A stretch of DNA of 64,000 nt from Pseudomonas azotoformans (GTDB lineage Bacteria > Pseudomonadota > Gammaproteobacteria > Pseudomonadales > Pseudomonadaceae), in the NCBI RefSeq assembly GCF_900103345.1, contig NZ_LT629702.1, forward strand, positions 434,001 through 498,000. Reading direction: 5' to 3'. The position numbers and the translations under genes are program-made. Shown here one piece after another: positions 1 to 8,552 of this stretch. The notes below the pieces were generated by a model. It searched no databases, was not told the origin of the DNA, and saw nothing but the letters and a program-made list of their open reading frames with translations. Every line of letters starts with the position of its first letter. Position 1 is the first letter of the stretch.

Positions 1-55
1 CTATCGCCAGGGGCGCGGACATCAGCAGGACACTCGCCGCAAGGGTTCGGAACAT
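1..55 (-). CDS. 5' end of an exported protein, cut by window edge
   Basis: Only about 18 codons are present, reading leftward from an ATG at 53-55. The translated start, MFRTLAASVLLMSAPLAI, has a basic residue followed by a hydrophobic stretch, as in a Sec signal peptide. The mature protein lies outside the window, so no function can be given. Confidence 0.5.
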   Translation of the reverse strand, partial: MFRTLAASVLLMSAPLAI

Positions 56-165
56 GGGCACCTCTGAAGCGTTTTTGCGGTTTCAGGAGGCGCCAGTGTG
101 CGCGAGGGGGGTGGATGTTTGCGGGAGGTTTGATGGAGGCGGCGTGGAGCCGATGAGGCCAGCAC

Positions 166-609
166 TCACAGAGGTTGGATGAATTTCACATACACCCGCT
201 CAGGGTCGTGATCGTCAAGGTTTTCGATGCGCCCGCTCGGCACGAACCCGGCCTTTGCAAACAGCGCCTGGGCGGCGGTGTTCGACGCATTGGTTGAAGT
301 AAACAGCTTGGGCGTCTTGCACGCTGCTTGTGCCGCCGTCAGCAACCGCAGCGCAACACCTTGGTGCTGATAAACTGGCGACACAACCACCAGCGCCACG
401 AAGCCATGATCGAAAAAATCATGGGTCAGCACCAGGTATCCCACACACCGGCCAGCGCTATTGACGGCGACGAGGCAGTGTTGGCGAACCACCGCATCAT
501 GGATGAATACACGGCGGTGGGTATGGGCCGTGGCGTAAGCATCCAGTTCGATCAGGGCGTGCACGTCGTCGGGCGTGGCCTGGCGGATGTTTATCGAGCG
601 TGTAGGCAA
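166..609 (-). CDS. GNAT family N-acetyltransferase
   Basis: Predicted acetyl-CoA-dependent N-acetyltransferase of 147 residues, a normal single-domain GNAT length. The acetyl-CoA binding region is visible as VVSPVYQHQGVALRLL, matching the V..yQ..G.a..Ll form of motif A, followed by a typical ASN..A...F.k.GF segment near the C-terminus. The start is a TTG at 607-609. It is supported by a GAGG Shine-Dalgarno sequence overlapping the stop codon of the upstream brnA-like gene, only 4 nt away, so the gene is probably translationally coupled to the toxin-antitoxin pair. The substrate cannot be deduced. The tight linkage may be chance operon structure or may mean it travels with the module. Confidence 0.8.
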   Translation of the reverse strand: MPTRSINIRQATPDDVHALIELDAYATAHTHRRVFIHDAVVRQHCLVAVNSAGRCVGYLVLTHDFFDHGFVALVVVSPVYQHQGVALRLLTAAQAACKTPKLFTSTNASNTAAQALFAKAGFVPSGRIENLDDHDPERVYVKFIQPL

Positions 610-613
610 GTGA

Positions 614-988
614 TTACCTCAGCGGAGTGGGTTTAGCCTTTGGTTTGGTCGGTTTTGGTGTGACTAATACTCGATTCAACTCTCCGGCGAGCGCGATCAG
701 CTGCTGTTCCAGCGCTTCGACTTCGCAAAGGCTGATTCCCTCCTTGATGACTTGCAGGGTTTTGGCTTTTCTCGTCAGTGCGGATCCGAGGTTATGCGCG
801 TCTTGGGAAACCAACACTTGGCGCAGTAGGTTGTTGATCACGGTTTGATAACCGGTACCTGCATTTTCCGCTCGCTCGCGGGCGGCTGCAATCACCGCAT
901 CATCCAGCATGATAGTGATTCGGGTTTTGCCTTTGTTGCTGGCGACTGCACCGCGCTTGCCGGAGCTGAAGTCGTATTCGTCTTTCAT
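614..988 (-). CDS. BrnA-type antitoxin (ribbon-helix-helix)
   Basis: 124-residue probable antitoxin of a type II BrnT/BrnA module. The central part (KTRITIMLDDAVIAAARERA, then a GYQTVINNLLR segment) fits a ribbon-helix-helix DNA-binding fold with a basic beta strand and two helices, as in BrnA/CopG-like proteins. The N-terminus is short and polar, and the C-terminal extension is Lys/Pro-rich. ATG at 986-988 is preceded by GGAGG inside the end of the toxin gene, with a 3-nt gap between genes. The toxin-first order is that of BrnT-BrnA. Antitoxins of this family bind and neutralise the toxin and repress their own promoter; the palindromes at 1274-1294 are the likely operator. Confidence 0.75.
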   Translation of the reverse strand: MKDEYDFSSGKRGAVASNKGKTRITIMLDDAVIAAARERAENAGTGYQTVINNLLRQVLVSQDAHNLGSALTRKAKTLQVIKEGISLCEVEALEQQLIALAGELNRVLVTPKPTKPKAKPTPLR

Positions 989-991
989 GGT

Positions 992-1273
992 TCAAGCCTC
1001 CAAGTACTGGCGCCGTTCATTTTTGGATGCGCGCCTGGCACTGATAATCCGTACAAAATTTGGATCGCGGTAGGTGTAGGCCACTACCAATACGCGTCCC
1101 TTTGCGTCCGTACCCATGATTATCCAACGCTCTTCGTCGTGATCATTGTCTTGTATGGTTAGAGCGGTCTCGTCGTAAAACACCGGTTCTGCATCGGCAA
1201 GGCTCACTCCCTTGTGCTTTTGCTGATTAGTGATGCTTTTTGCTTTGTCGTATTGAATCCTGAAAGTTCTCAT
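992..1273 (-). CDS. BrnT family ribonuclease toxin
   Basis: Probable BrnT toxin (93 residues from the ATG at 1271-1273), a RelE-like ribonuclease fold. The family pattern is visible: FRIQYDKAKSITNQQKHKGV near the N-terminus (the 'D..K...N..KHgvsf' signature), then RWIIMG and VLVVAYTYRD, ending in IISARRASKNERRQY, which matches the conserved I.SAR.a...Er..Y tail with its basic residues. An in-frame ATG at 1301-1303 would add ten residues but lies upstream of the predicted transcription start, so the internal ATG is preferred. No Shine-Dalgarno sequence precedes it; the mRNA may be leaderless. Confidence 0.8.
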   Translation of the reverse strand: MRTFRIQYDKAKSITNQQKHKGVSLADAEPVFYDETALTIQDNDHDEERWIIMGTDAKGRVLVVAYTYRDPNFVRIISARRASKNERRQYLEA

Positions 1274-1311
1274 TATGCATATTTTATATGCATATAAAAG
1301 CAATTGGACAA
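1274..1311 (-). promoter_or_regulatory. brnTA promoter and twin-palindrome operator
   Basis: On the minus strand TTGTCC (1306-1311) and TATAAA (1283-1288) are separated by 17 nt, a good sigma-70 promoter. Two identical self-complementary octamers TATGCATA occur at 1274-1281 and 1287-1294, 13 bp centre to centre, covering the -10 and expected start point. This is where an autorepressing antitoxin would bind. The predicted transcription start (about 1276) lies only a few nucleotides before the toxin ATG. Confidence 0.6.
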
Positions 1312-1620
1312 AGCGACAGTCAGGGCATTGGTTCAGCGTCTGCGGGTCCCGATTTGGGTACGCACATCCCTACCTATCAGTGAGGGATCGATTTTGAGGA
1401 GGGTGCCCGCGTATGTCCGTGCGTAACCGGTGATGCGTTAAGTAGTCAGATTCCGATTCCATAGCCAGATAAGGTCTTATGTCGATATCAGACCAACCCC
1501 CGCCGTTTCCAGGCTATTTTCGCGCCGGTCAGCCCGCGTAAGGTGACTCATCATTCAAAAATGATGATCGCCTGACCCTCCAGTCAGTCCTCACGCCGAT
1601 CACCGAGAACAACAAAAACA
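1304..1620. promoter_or_regulatory. Intergenic region between brnT and gabP with an 8-bp inverted repeat
   Basis: No gene was found here. The left end holds the brnTA -35 element. A perfect inverted repeat TCATCATT/AATGATGA (1548-1555 and 1560-1567, 4-nt loop) lies 53 bp before the gabP start. It could be an operator for the downstream AraC-type regulator or another factor; it has no T tract, so it is not a terminator. Confidence 0.35.
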
Positions 1621-3030
1621 ATGAATAGCCTCCATTCCAACGACTCGAACGGCCAGTTGGCGCAAGGCTTCAAGCCGCGCCATGTCACCATGCTTTCCAT
1701 TGCGGGGATTATCGGCGCGGGGTTGTTTGTCGGGTCTGGGCATGCGATTGCGGCGGCGGGGCCGGCGGTGCTGCTGGCCTATCTGTTTTCCGGCCTGCTG
1801 GTGGTGCTGGTCATGCGCATGCTGGGGGAGATGGCGGTAGCCAACCCGGACACCGGTTCATTCTCGACCTACGCCGACCAGGCCATCGGCCGCTGGGCCG
1901 GCTTTACCATCGGCTGGCTGTACTGGTGGTTCTGGGTGCTGGTGATTCCCATCGAAGCCCTGGCCGCCGGGTATATCCTCAACCAGTGGTTCCCGCAGAT
2001 CGACGCTTGGCTGTTTGCCTTGTTGTCGATCTTTTTGTTGGTGGTCACCAACCTGTTCAGCGTGTCCAAGTACGGCGAATTCGAGTTCTGGTTTGCCATG
2101 GCCAAGGTGATCGCGATCATCGCTTTTATCGGCGTGGGTTTTGCGGTGCTGATGGGCTGGGTGCCGGAACGTGAGGCCAGTGGGCTCGGCCAGTTGATGC
2201 AGGACCATGGCGGGTTTGCGCCCAACGGGCTGTCGGCGGTGGTCGGCGCCTTTATCACCATCATGTTCAGTTTTATCGGCACTGAAGCGGTCACCATCGC
2301 GGCGGCCGAGTCCAGCAACCCGGCGCAGAACATCGCCCGGGCCACGCGCTCGGTGATGTGGCGCATCGGGGTGTTCTACCTGTTGTCGATCTTCGTGGTG
2401 ATCTCCGTGGTGCCGTGGGATGACCCATTGCTGGCCTCGGTCGGCTCTTATCAGCGGGCACTTGAACTGATGAATATTCCCCACGCCAAGCTGCTGGTGG
2501 ACGTGGTGGTGCTGATCGCCGTGGCCAGTTGCATGAACTCTTCCATCTACATCGCCTCGCGCATGCTGTTTTCCCTCGGCAAGCGGGGAGATGCGCCGGC
2601 GCTGATGAAAAAGACCTCGGCGGCGAGTGTGCCGAGGGCGGCGGTGATCGCCAGCACCATTCTCGGCGCGGGCGTGACCCTGCTCAGCTACTTCATGCCG
2701 GCCGGGCTGTTCCAGTTCCTGCTGGCCAGCTCGGGGGCCATCGCCTTGCTGGTGTACCTGGTGATCGCGGTTTCGCAGTTGCGCATGCGCAAGATCCTGC
2801 GCCAGCGCAAGGTCACGCTGAGCTTCCAGATGTGGCTGTTTCCGTGGCTGACCTGGCTGGTCATCGCGTTCATTTGCGCGGCCTTGACGGTGATGCTGGT
2901 GACCCCCGAACACCGTTTCGAAGTGTCTTCGACCCTCGTTTTGGCCCTGATGATTTCCTTGATCGGCTTGCTCACCGCCCGGCACCCGGAACCCACGCAA
3001 AAACCAGTGGCCGCAGTTTCGCAATCATGA
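1621..3030 (+). CDS. gabP: 4-aminobutyrate (GABA) permease
   Basis: Inner-membrane APC-superfamily transporter (amino acid transporter family), 469 residues with about 12 hydrophobic segments. The N-terminal segment HVTMLSIAGIIGAGLFVGSG carries the conserved GxxIGxGLF substrate-binding helix. Long blocks such as PDTGSFSTYAD, IGWLYWWFWVLVIP, YGEFEFWFAMAKV and SSGAIALLVYLVIAVSQLRM closely match E. coli GabP as I remember it, so the specificity call is better than for a generic permease. It should import GABA with protons. The stop overlaps the start of the AraC-type gene (ATGA, 3027-3030), so the two are co-translated and the regulator probably controls uptake. Confidence 0.85.
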   Translation: MNSLHSNDSNGQLAQGFKPRHVTMLSIAGIIGAGLFVGSGHAIAAAGPAVLLAYLFSGLLVVLVMRMLGEMAVANPDTGSFSTYADQAIGRWAGFTIGWLYWWFWVLVIPIEALAAGYILNQWFPQIDAWLFALLSIFLLVVTNLFSVSKYGEFEFWFAMAKVIAIIAFIGVGFAVLMGWVPEREASGLGQLMQDHGGFAPNGLSAVVGAFITIMFSFIGTEAVTIAAAESSNPAQNIARATRSVMWRIGVFYLLSIFVVISVVPWDDPLLASVGSYQRALELMNIPHAKLLVDVVVLIAVASCMNSSIYIASRMLFSLGKRGDAPALMKKTSAASVPRAAVIASTILGAGVTLLSYFMPAGLFQFLLASSGAIALLVYLVIAVSQLRMRKILRQRKVTLSFQMWLFPWLTWLVIAFICAALTVMLVTPEHRFEVSSTLVLALMISLIGLLTARHPEPTQKPVAAVSQS

Positions 3031-4103
3031 GTGGCCGCCCGGTCAGCAGTATCGTTTTCCTGCTGCTGGACCAGTTCACCCTGATGTCGCTGGCGGCGGC
3101 GGTCGAGCCGTTGCGCATGGCCAACCAGTTGTCGGGCCAGGAGCTTTACAAGTGGCACACGGCTAGCCCGGACGGCAACCCGGTGTGGGCCAGTGACGGT
3201 GTGCCGATCACGCCTGACGGTTCGATCCTCAGTGTGCCGCCCGCCGATATTGTGATGGTGTGTGGCGGCATCGGCATCCAGGGCACCGTGACCGGCGAAC
3301 TGGTCAAGTGGCTGCGCGGCCAGGCGCGTTACGCCAAGCGACTGGGGGGCATTTGCACCGGTAGCGTTGTGTTGGCGCGGGCCGGCTTGCTCGACGGGTA
3401 TGAATGCAGCGTGCATTGGGAGTGGTTGGCGGCGATGCAGGAGGCGTTTCCACGGGTGACTGTCAGTTCCAGCCTGTTCAGCCTCGACCGTGACCGGCTC
3501 ACCAGTTCAGGCGGCACGGCACCGCTGGACATGATGCTGCACCTGATCGGCCGTGATCACGGGCATGAACTGTCGGCGGCGATCTCGGACATGTTTGTCT
3601 ACGAGCGCATCCGCAACGAGCAGGACCACCAGCGTGTGCCCCTCAAGCACATGCTCGGCACCCAGCAGCCCAAGCTGCAGGAGGTCGTGGCATTGATGGA
3701 AGCCAACCTGGAAGAACCGATCAACCTGGATGAACTGGCGGCGTATGTCGCGCTGTCGCGTCGCCAGCTCGAGCGCATGTTCCAGAAGTACCTGCACTGT
3801 TCGCCCTCGCGCTACTACCTGCGCTTGCGGCTGATCCGCGCGCGGCAGTTGCTCAAGCAGACACCGATTTCAATCGTCGAATTGGCCGTGCTCTGCGGCT
3901 TTGTGTCCACGCCGCATTTCTCCAAGTGCTATCGCGAGTACTTCGGCGTGCCGCCCAGTGACGAGCGTTCCGTCACGGACAGCGAGCGGTCCATCGTGCT
4001 CAAGCCGACGTTGCATACATTGCCTGCGCCCGCGCCAATGAATGTATTGGAGCAGGCGCGGGGCGAGGCAACGTTTGCCAGTGTGAAAAACCTGAAGCGT
4101 TGA
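3027..4103 (+). CDS. GlxA family AraC-type transcriptional regulator
   Basis: 358-residue cytoplasmic regulator. The N-terminal half (about residues 5-190) is a DJ-1/PfpI (class I glutamine amidotransferase-like) domain with the nucleophile-elbow-like segment GGICTGSVVLARAGLL. The C-terminal region (about 217-314) is an AraC/XylS double helix-turn-helix ending in CGFVSTPHFSKCYREYFGVPP. This architecture is shared with GbdR, CdhR and ArgR of Pseudomonas, which sense amino acids or betaines; VEPLRMANQLSG resembles GbdR most. The start ATG overlaps the gabP stop, so longer upstream reading is rejected. A role in control of GABA or related amine catabolism is inferred from context. A ~40-residue disordered tail follows the DNA-binding domain. 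Confidence 0.85.
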   Translation: MSGRPVSSIVFLLLDQFTLMSLAAAVEPLRMANQLSGQELYKWHTASPDGNPVWASDGVPITPDGSILSVPPADIVMVCGGIGIQGTVTGELVKWLRGQARYAKRLGGICTGSVVLARAGLLDGYECSVHWEWLAAMQEAFPRVTVSSSLFSLDRDRLTSSGGTAPLDMMLHLIGRDHGHELSAAISDMFVYERIRNEQDHQRVPLKHMLGTQQPKLQEVVALMEANLEEPINLDELAAYVALSRRQLERMFQKYLHCSPSRYYLRLRLIRARQLLKQTPISIVELAVLCGFVSTPHFSKCYREYFGVPPSDERSVTDSERSIVLKPTLHTLPAPAPMNVLEQARGEATFASVKNLKR

Positions 4104-4105
4104 AC

Positions 4106-5449
4106 TCAGCGCATGTGCAAGATAATCGGGCTGCTGCTCGCCGGGTCGGTGTGCCCGCGCAGCTTGCCCACCGCCTTCACATCCACCGCGCCGCCGTTGT
4201 TACCCCAGGTGCCGCGTACATAGCTGAGCACCTCGGCGATTTGCGGGTCGGTCAGTTGCTCGCGGAACGCCGGCATGCGATAGGCGTCCGGCACGCCAGC
4301 CGTCACCACACGTTGCGAGCCGTTGAGGGTGATGTTGATCGCCGAGGCGCTTTCCTTGGCCAGGGCCGAGGTGGCGCCGGCCAGGGGTGGCATCCATTCG
4401 GGCTGGCCCTTGCCGTCAAGGCCGTGGCAAGAAGCGCAGCGGGTCGCGTAGGTGTGGGCGCCGGGGGTGTCCGGGTTGGCGGCGACCGCCTGATACTGCC
4501 AGGGAGTGCCGTCGCGCTGCGGGTCGCCGGGCAGTGACTTGAGGTAGCGGGCGATGGCGGCCAGGTCGTCGTCCTGCATGAACTGCGTGGAGTTGTTGAA
4601 GGCTTCGGTCATCGAACCGTAGACCACCGCATGGGCATTGCGCCCGGTCTTGAGGAACTGCACGATCTGCGCCTCGTCCCAGCGGCCCAGTCCGGTGTTG
4701 GGGTCCTGGCGCAGGCTCGGTGCATACCAGCCGTCGAGCAGGGCGCCGGCAAGGAACGGCGCACCTGACTCGTCCAGTGCCTTCTCGTTGAAGGCCAGCC
4801 CGCGTGGCGTGTGGCAACTGCCGCAGTGGCCGGGGCCTTGGACGATATAAGCGCCACGGTTCCACAGCTCGTCCTGGTTGGGTTTGGCTGCGTACGGGGC
4901 GGTCGGTGCGAACACGCCGTTCCACAGGGCGATGGGCCAGCGCAGGTTGAGCGGCCACGGAATATCACTGGGGATATTCGGCTGGTTGGCCGGTTGTACG
5001 CCCTGCATAAAGAACGCGTACAGCGCTTTCATGTCGTCGTCGCTGAGCTTGACATAGGACGGGTAGGGCATCGCCGGGTACAACCGTCGACCACCCGGCG
5101 CGACGCCATGGCGTACCGCGCGGTCAAAGTCGGCCAGGCTGTAGGTGCCGATCCCGGTGGTTTTGTCCGGGGTGATGTTGGTGGCATGGATCGCCCCCAA
5201 CGGCGTGGCCATTTCCAGGCCACCGGCAAACGGCGCCTTGCCCGGCAGGCTGTGGCAGGCCACGCAGTCGCTGACGCGCGCGACATATTCGCCACGGCTG
5301 ACCAGGGCCGGCTCGAAGGTGGCGGTGGCCGGTGCTTGTGCAAACGGTGTGGCGGGCTCACGGGTGACGTACCAGGCCAGCAGGCCTGCCGCGACCAGGC
5401 AGGGCAGCGCCAGCCAGCCTGCGGTTCTTGCGAATCGACGGTTGTTCAT
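4106..5449 (-). CDS. Tri-haem cytochrome c subunit of a molybdenum hydroxylase
   Basis: 447-residue periplasmic c-type cytochrome with three CxxCH haem sites: CVACH (62-66), CGSCH (209-213) and CASCH (338-342). An N-terminal membrane anchor (about residues 10-27) precedes the first domain. It matches the cytochrome subunits of alcohol dehydrogenase (AdhB) and isoquinoline/nicotinate hydroxylase complexes. It lies 16 nt after the molybdopterin subunit and should carry electrons from it to the respiratory chain. The ATG at 5447-5449 has an AGGAA Shine-Dalgarno sequence 6 nt away; the ATG six bases upstream sits too close to it. It ends two bases from the convergent AraC-type gene. Confidence 0.85.
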   Translation of the reverse strand: MNNRRFARTAGWLALPCLVAAGLLAWYVTREPATPFAQAPATATFEPALVSRGEYVARVSDCVACHSLPGKAPFAGGLEMATPLGAIHATNITPDKTTGIGTYSLADFDRAVRHGVAPGGRRLYPAMPYPSYVKLSDDDMKALYAFFMQGVQPANQPNIPSDIPWPLNLRWPIALWNGVFAPTAPYAAKPNQDELWNRGAYIVQGPGHCGSCHTPRGLAFNEKALDESGAPFLAGALLDGWYAPSLRQDPNTGLGRWDEAQIVQFLKTGRNAHAVVYGSMTEAFNNSTQFMQDDDLAAIARYLKSLPGDPQRDGTPWQYQAVAANPDTPGAHTYATRCASCHGLDGKGQPEWMPPLAGATSALAKESASAINITLNGSQRVVTAGVPDAYRMPAFREQLTDPQIAEVLSYVRGTWGNNGGAVDVKAVGKLRGHTDPASSSPIILHMR

Positions 5450-5465
5450 GGGCATTTCCTGAAAG

Positions 5466-7685
5466 TCAGCTGAAGGTGTGTCGGCTCAAGGGCAGGCTGC
5501 GTACACGCTGGCCGGTCAATTGCGCCACCGCATTCGCCACGGCTGGTGCCACGGCGGGCAACGGTGGCTCGCCGATACCGCCCATCTTTTCGCCACTCTC
5601 GACGATCCGCACATGCACCCGTGCCATCTGCGCCGGTGCCAGGATCGGATACAGGTCGTAGTTGCGCGCCCGTGGCTTGCCGTCCACGTACACCGCTTCT
5701 TCCAGCAAGGTCTGGGACATGCCCAGCGCCACCGCGCCATTTACCTGCGCCTCGACAATCGCCGGGTTGACGATGCTGCCCGGGTCAATGGCCTGCCAGA
5801 TGTCGTGCACCCTGACCTTGCCATTCTCCATGGACACCTCGGCGATCGCCGCCGTGTGCGAACCGAACGGCGACGCCATGGCCACGCCGCGTGCGCGCCG
5901 GCTGCCGTCTTCAGCTGTGAAGGGGCCACGCTTCCAGCCGCCAGACAGTTCAACCGCGGCTTTCAGCAGGGTGGTCAGCCGTGGGTTGTCGCGCAGCAGG
6001 TGCAGGCGCAGTTCATAGGGATCCTGTTTGCCCTTGTCCGCCAGTTCGTCGAGGAACGATTCATAGAAAAAGTCATTCAGCGAATTGCCCACCGAACGCC
6101 AGTAGCCGAGCATGGGCGCGCCTTTGACGTAGATCTGCGCGATGCGTTTGTTGGGGATGGCGTAGGACTTGCCCGACAATCCTTCCAGCGCCGTAGGGTC
6201 GATCTTGTCACCCTGTTTGCCGGTGAGGGCTTCAGTCGGGCCTTCGGTGGCGCTTACCGCTTCGATGGCCACCGGCAGGCCTTTGTCATCCAGCGCGGCG
6301 CGGAACTTGACCACCGCCACTGGGCGCAATACGTCGCGCAGGAACTCTTCCTCACGGCTCCAGATCAGCTTGATCGGACGGCCCACCGCCTTGGCGAGCG
6401 CGATGGCCTGCGGGTAGGGGTTGGCCGACTCATACAGGAAATGCCGGCCGAAAAAGCCGCCGAGCAACGGCGAGTGCAGGTTGATTTGCGCAGGGTCCAG
6501 GCCGGTGCGCTTGGCAATGTCGGCGCGAAACATGTCCGGCGCCTGGTTGGGCAGCCAGATATCCAGGGTGCCGTCCGGGTTGAAGCGGGCCAGGGCGGAG
6601 GGCGGCTCCAACTGGCCGTGGTTGAGGTACTGGTTGTGATACGTCGCTTCGACCTGGGTCTTGGCGCCTTTGAGCGCGGCGGCCACGTCGCCTTCGTTTT
6701 CGTCATCACGGGCCGGCCCTTGCTGGGCAGCGAGGAATTCGAAGTGCTTGTCGCTGGAGAAGTCCGCCGGCATCACGCGCAGTGTCGAGTCGGCGGCCGC
6801 TTCCTGCCAGTCGACCTGGACCGCTTCCACCGCACGCTTGGCGTGCCACCAGCGTTCAGCCACCACCGCCACCGCACCCGGCAGCACGTGCACCGAATGC
6901 ACGCCCTTCATGCCTTCGACCTGCGCCTGGTTGCGCAGGCTGCCCACGGTCATGCCCAGGCGTGGCGCATGCTGGACCGCGGCGTGGAGCATGTTGTCGA
7001 CTTTCAGGTCAATGCTGTAGAGCGCCTTGCCAGTGGATTTGTCGTAGGCGTCGAGGCGCTTGACCGGTTTGCCGATCCAGCGGAACTGGCTCGGATCGCG
7101 CAGGGTGATGCTGGCGGGATCGGGCACTGGCATGTCGAGGGCGCTACTGGCCAGTTCGCCATACCCCAACGAGCGGCCGGATGCCGCGTGTACCACACGG
7201 CCAGGCTGGGTGGTCAGTTCGCCCACCGGCACGCCCAATTGTTTGGCGCCGGCCTGCAGCAACATGGCGCGGGCGAGGGCGCCGAGGCGGCGCATGGTCG
7301 GGTAGCTCATGCGCACCGACATGCTGCCGCCGGTGATGCGCATACCGTTTTCCATCACCACATAGTCTTCGCCGGGCGGCGCGGCCTCGACGATGAAAGT
7401 GGCGGGGTCGGCGTCCAGTTCTTCGCCGACAATCTGCGCCATGGCGGTGTGGGTGCCTTGCCCGCCTTCCATGAACGGGCTGAGCAGACGCACCGTGCCG
7501 TCCGGGCGAATCTCCAGAAAGGCCGGCACCTGGGTGCCGCGTTCAGCGGCAGTGGCGGCTTGTACCCGGCCCGAGCCCAGTGGCAGGCCGAAACCGATGA
7601 CCAGCGCCCCCACGGCGGTACTCGCCAGAAAGCGGCGGCGTGACAGGTTGACCGGTGCATCGAGCAGTTCGTTGAGGATATTCAT
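5466..7685 (-). CDS. Molybdopterin-binding subunit, IorB-like (xanthine dehydrogenase family)
   Basis: 739-residue large subunit of a molybdenum hydroxylase like isoquinoline 1-oxidoreductase beta. The N-terminus has a twin-arginine signal (SRRRFLAST followed by a hydrophobic stretch), so the folded cofactor-loaded complex is probably exported to the periplasm. Family segments include PFMEGGQGTHTAMAQIV and LGGFFGRHFLYE in the Mo-pterin region, and GGIGEPPLPAVAPAVANAV near the C-terminus containing the catalytic Glu. Start and the upstream gene's stop overlap as TAATG at 7685. With the 2Fe-2S and cytochrome subunits it forms a three-gene operon. Likely substrate: an N-heterocycle or aldehyde, not determinable here. 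Confidence 0.85.
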   Translation of the reverse strand: MNILNELLDAPVNLSRRRFLASTAVGALVIGFGLPLGSGRVQAATAAERGTQVPAFLEIRPDGTVRLLSPFMEGGQGTHTAMAQIVGEELDADPATFIVEAAPPGEDYVVMENGMRITGGSMSVRMSYPTMRRLGALARAMLLQAGAKQLGVPVGELTTQPGRVVHAASGRSLGYGELASSALDMPVPDPASITLRDPSQFRWIGKPVKRLDAYDKSTGKALYSIDLKVDNMLHAAVQHAPRLGMTVGSLRNQAQVEGMKGVHSVHVLPGAVAVVAERWWHAKRAVEAVQVDWQEAAADSTLRVMPADFSSDKHFEFLAAQQGPARDDENEGDVAAALKGAKTQVEATYHNQYLNHGQLEPPSALARFNPDGTLDIWLPNQAPDMFRADIAKRTGLDPAQINLHSPLLGGFFGRHFLYESANPYPQAIALAKAVGRPIKLIWSREEEFLRDVLRPVAVVKFRAALDDKGLPVAIEAVSATEGPTEALTGKQGDKIDPTALEGLSGKSYAIPNKRIAQIYVKGAPMLGYWRSVGNSLNDFFYESFLDELADKGKQDPYELRLHLLRDNPRLTTLLKAAVELSGGWKRGPFTAEDGSRRARGVAMASPFGSHTAAIAEVSMENGKVRVHDIWQAIDPGSIVNPAIVEAQVNGAVALGMSQTLLEEAVYVDGKPRARNYDLYPILAPAQMARVHVRIVESGEKMGGIGEPPLPAVAPAVANAVAQLTGQRVRSLPLSRHTFS

Positions 7686-8140
7686 TACGCGCCCTCCTGC
7701 TTGGCCAGGGCGTCGACGGCCGCATGGATGGCGTTGTACGTGCCGCAGCGGCACAAGTTGATCATGGCCGCGTCGATCTGCGCCTTGCTCGGTGCGGGGG
7801 TGTGCTTGAGCAGCGCCGTGGCCGCCATTACCTGCCCGGACTGGCAGTAGCCGCATTGCGCCACCTGTTGCTCGACCCAGGTCGCGACCACACGCTTGCC
7901 CACCTCATCGTCTTCAATCGCTTCGATGGTGGTGATTTCCCGCCCGACCACCCCGGCCACCGGCGTGACGCAGGAGCGCACCACATTGCCGTCCACCAGC
8001 ACCGAACAGGCGCCGCACTGGGCCAGGCCGCAGCCGTACTTGGTGCCGGTCAGGCCCAGGTCATCGCGGATTACCCACAGCAATGGGGTGTCCGCGTCGG
8101 CATCGACCTGATAGGCCTTTTGGTTGATTCGTAATTCCAT
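7685..8140 (-). CDS. (2Fe-2S)-binding subunit, IorA-like
   Basis: 151-residue small subunit of the same molybdenum hydroxylase. The N-terminal ferredoxin-type cluster is visible as YGCGLAQCGACSV plus a later Cys in VRSC, and the C-terminal four-helix domain cluster as CGYCQSGQVM and CRCGTYNAIHAAV. It passes electrons from the molybdenum centre to the cytochrome. It is first in the operon, with an AGGTGAGCC sequence upstream of the ATG at 8138-8140. No separate FAD subunit is present, consistent with the Ior/Nic type that uses cytochrome c instead. Confidence 0.88.
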   Translation of the reverse strand: MELRINQKAYQVDADADTPLLWVIRDDLGLTGTKYGCGLAQCGACSVLVDGNVVRSCVTPVAGVVGREITTIEAIEDDEVGKRVVATWVEQQVAQCGYCQSGQVMAATALLKHTPAPSKAQIDAAMINLCRCGTYNAIHAAVDALAKQEGA

Positions 8141-8552
8141 GGCTCACCTGCTGATCATCGGTAGGTGCGGCCTGTTTTAGGTGTGAACGCAGTGGCCGCT
8201 TATTGTCGAACTCTAGACCAGAGTGCAAGGGGGGAGATACCCAATGGTCGACAAATCGGAGGATCGGGCAAGTATTCAACAGGATCGGGTGAAAGCGCTG
8301 TAGCCAAGGCTATACGGCGGTTTTGCATCAGGGGTCGAGGTGCTTGGGCAATTGGCGACTTTGCCGCTTGGCAGATGGTTCGTGTTCCAGTGGTATGACC
8401 CTCGCCTACGCAGCCATTTGTAGTGAGCGGGCTTGTCGAACCGTCGCAGCAGTCCCATTTTAGGGCCGCTTCGCGACCCAACGGGAGCAAGCTCCCTCGC
8501 CACAGGTACAGTGTTCGCCCTTAACGGACTGGCATTTGGGCTTGCCACCGAT
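8141..8552. other. Non-coding region upstream of the hydroxylase operon
   Basis: 412 bases between the hydroxylase operon and the 3' end of the siderophore ABC ATPase gene. No convincing gene is seen. It must contain the hydroxylase promoter (right of 8140) and carries a degenerate REPIN at about 8418-8508. No clear operator could be picked out. Confidence 0.4.
8418..8508. repeat. Degenerate REPIN
   Basis: Left arm GTGAGCGGGCTTGTCGAACC and right arm GGGAGCAAGCTCCCTCGCCA flank a GGCCGCTTCGCGACCCAACG core. This is the REPIN type also seen at 44.3 and 48.2 kb, with many mismatches. Confidence 0.5.

Noticed and set aside
5478..7643. 721-codon open frame on the plus strand over the molybdenum hydroxylase
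   Set aside because: Antisense to a gene with clear family motifs; composition rich in Arg, His, Gly, as in GC-rich shadow frames.
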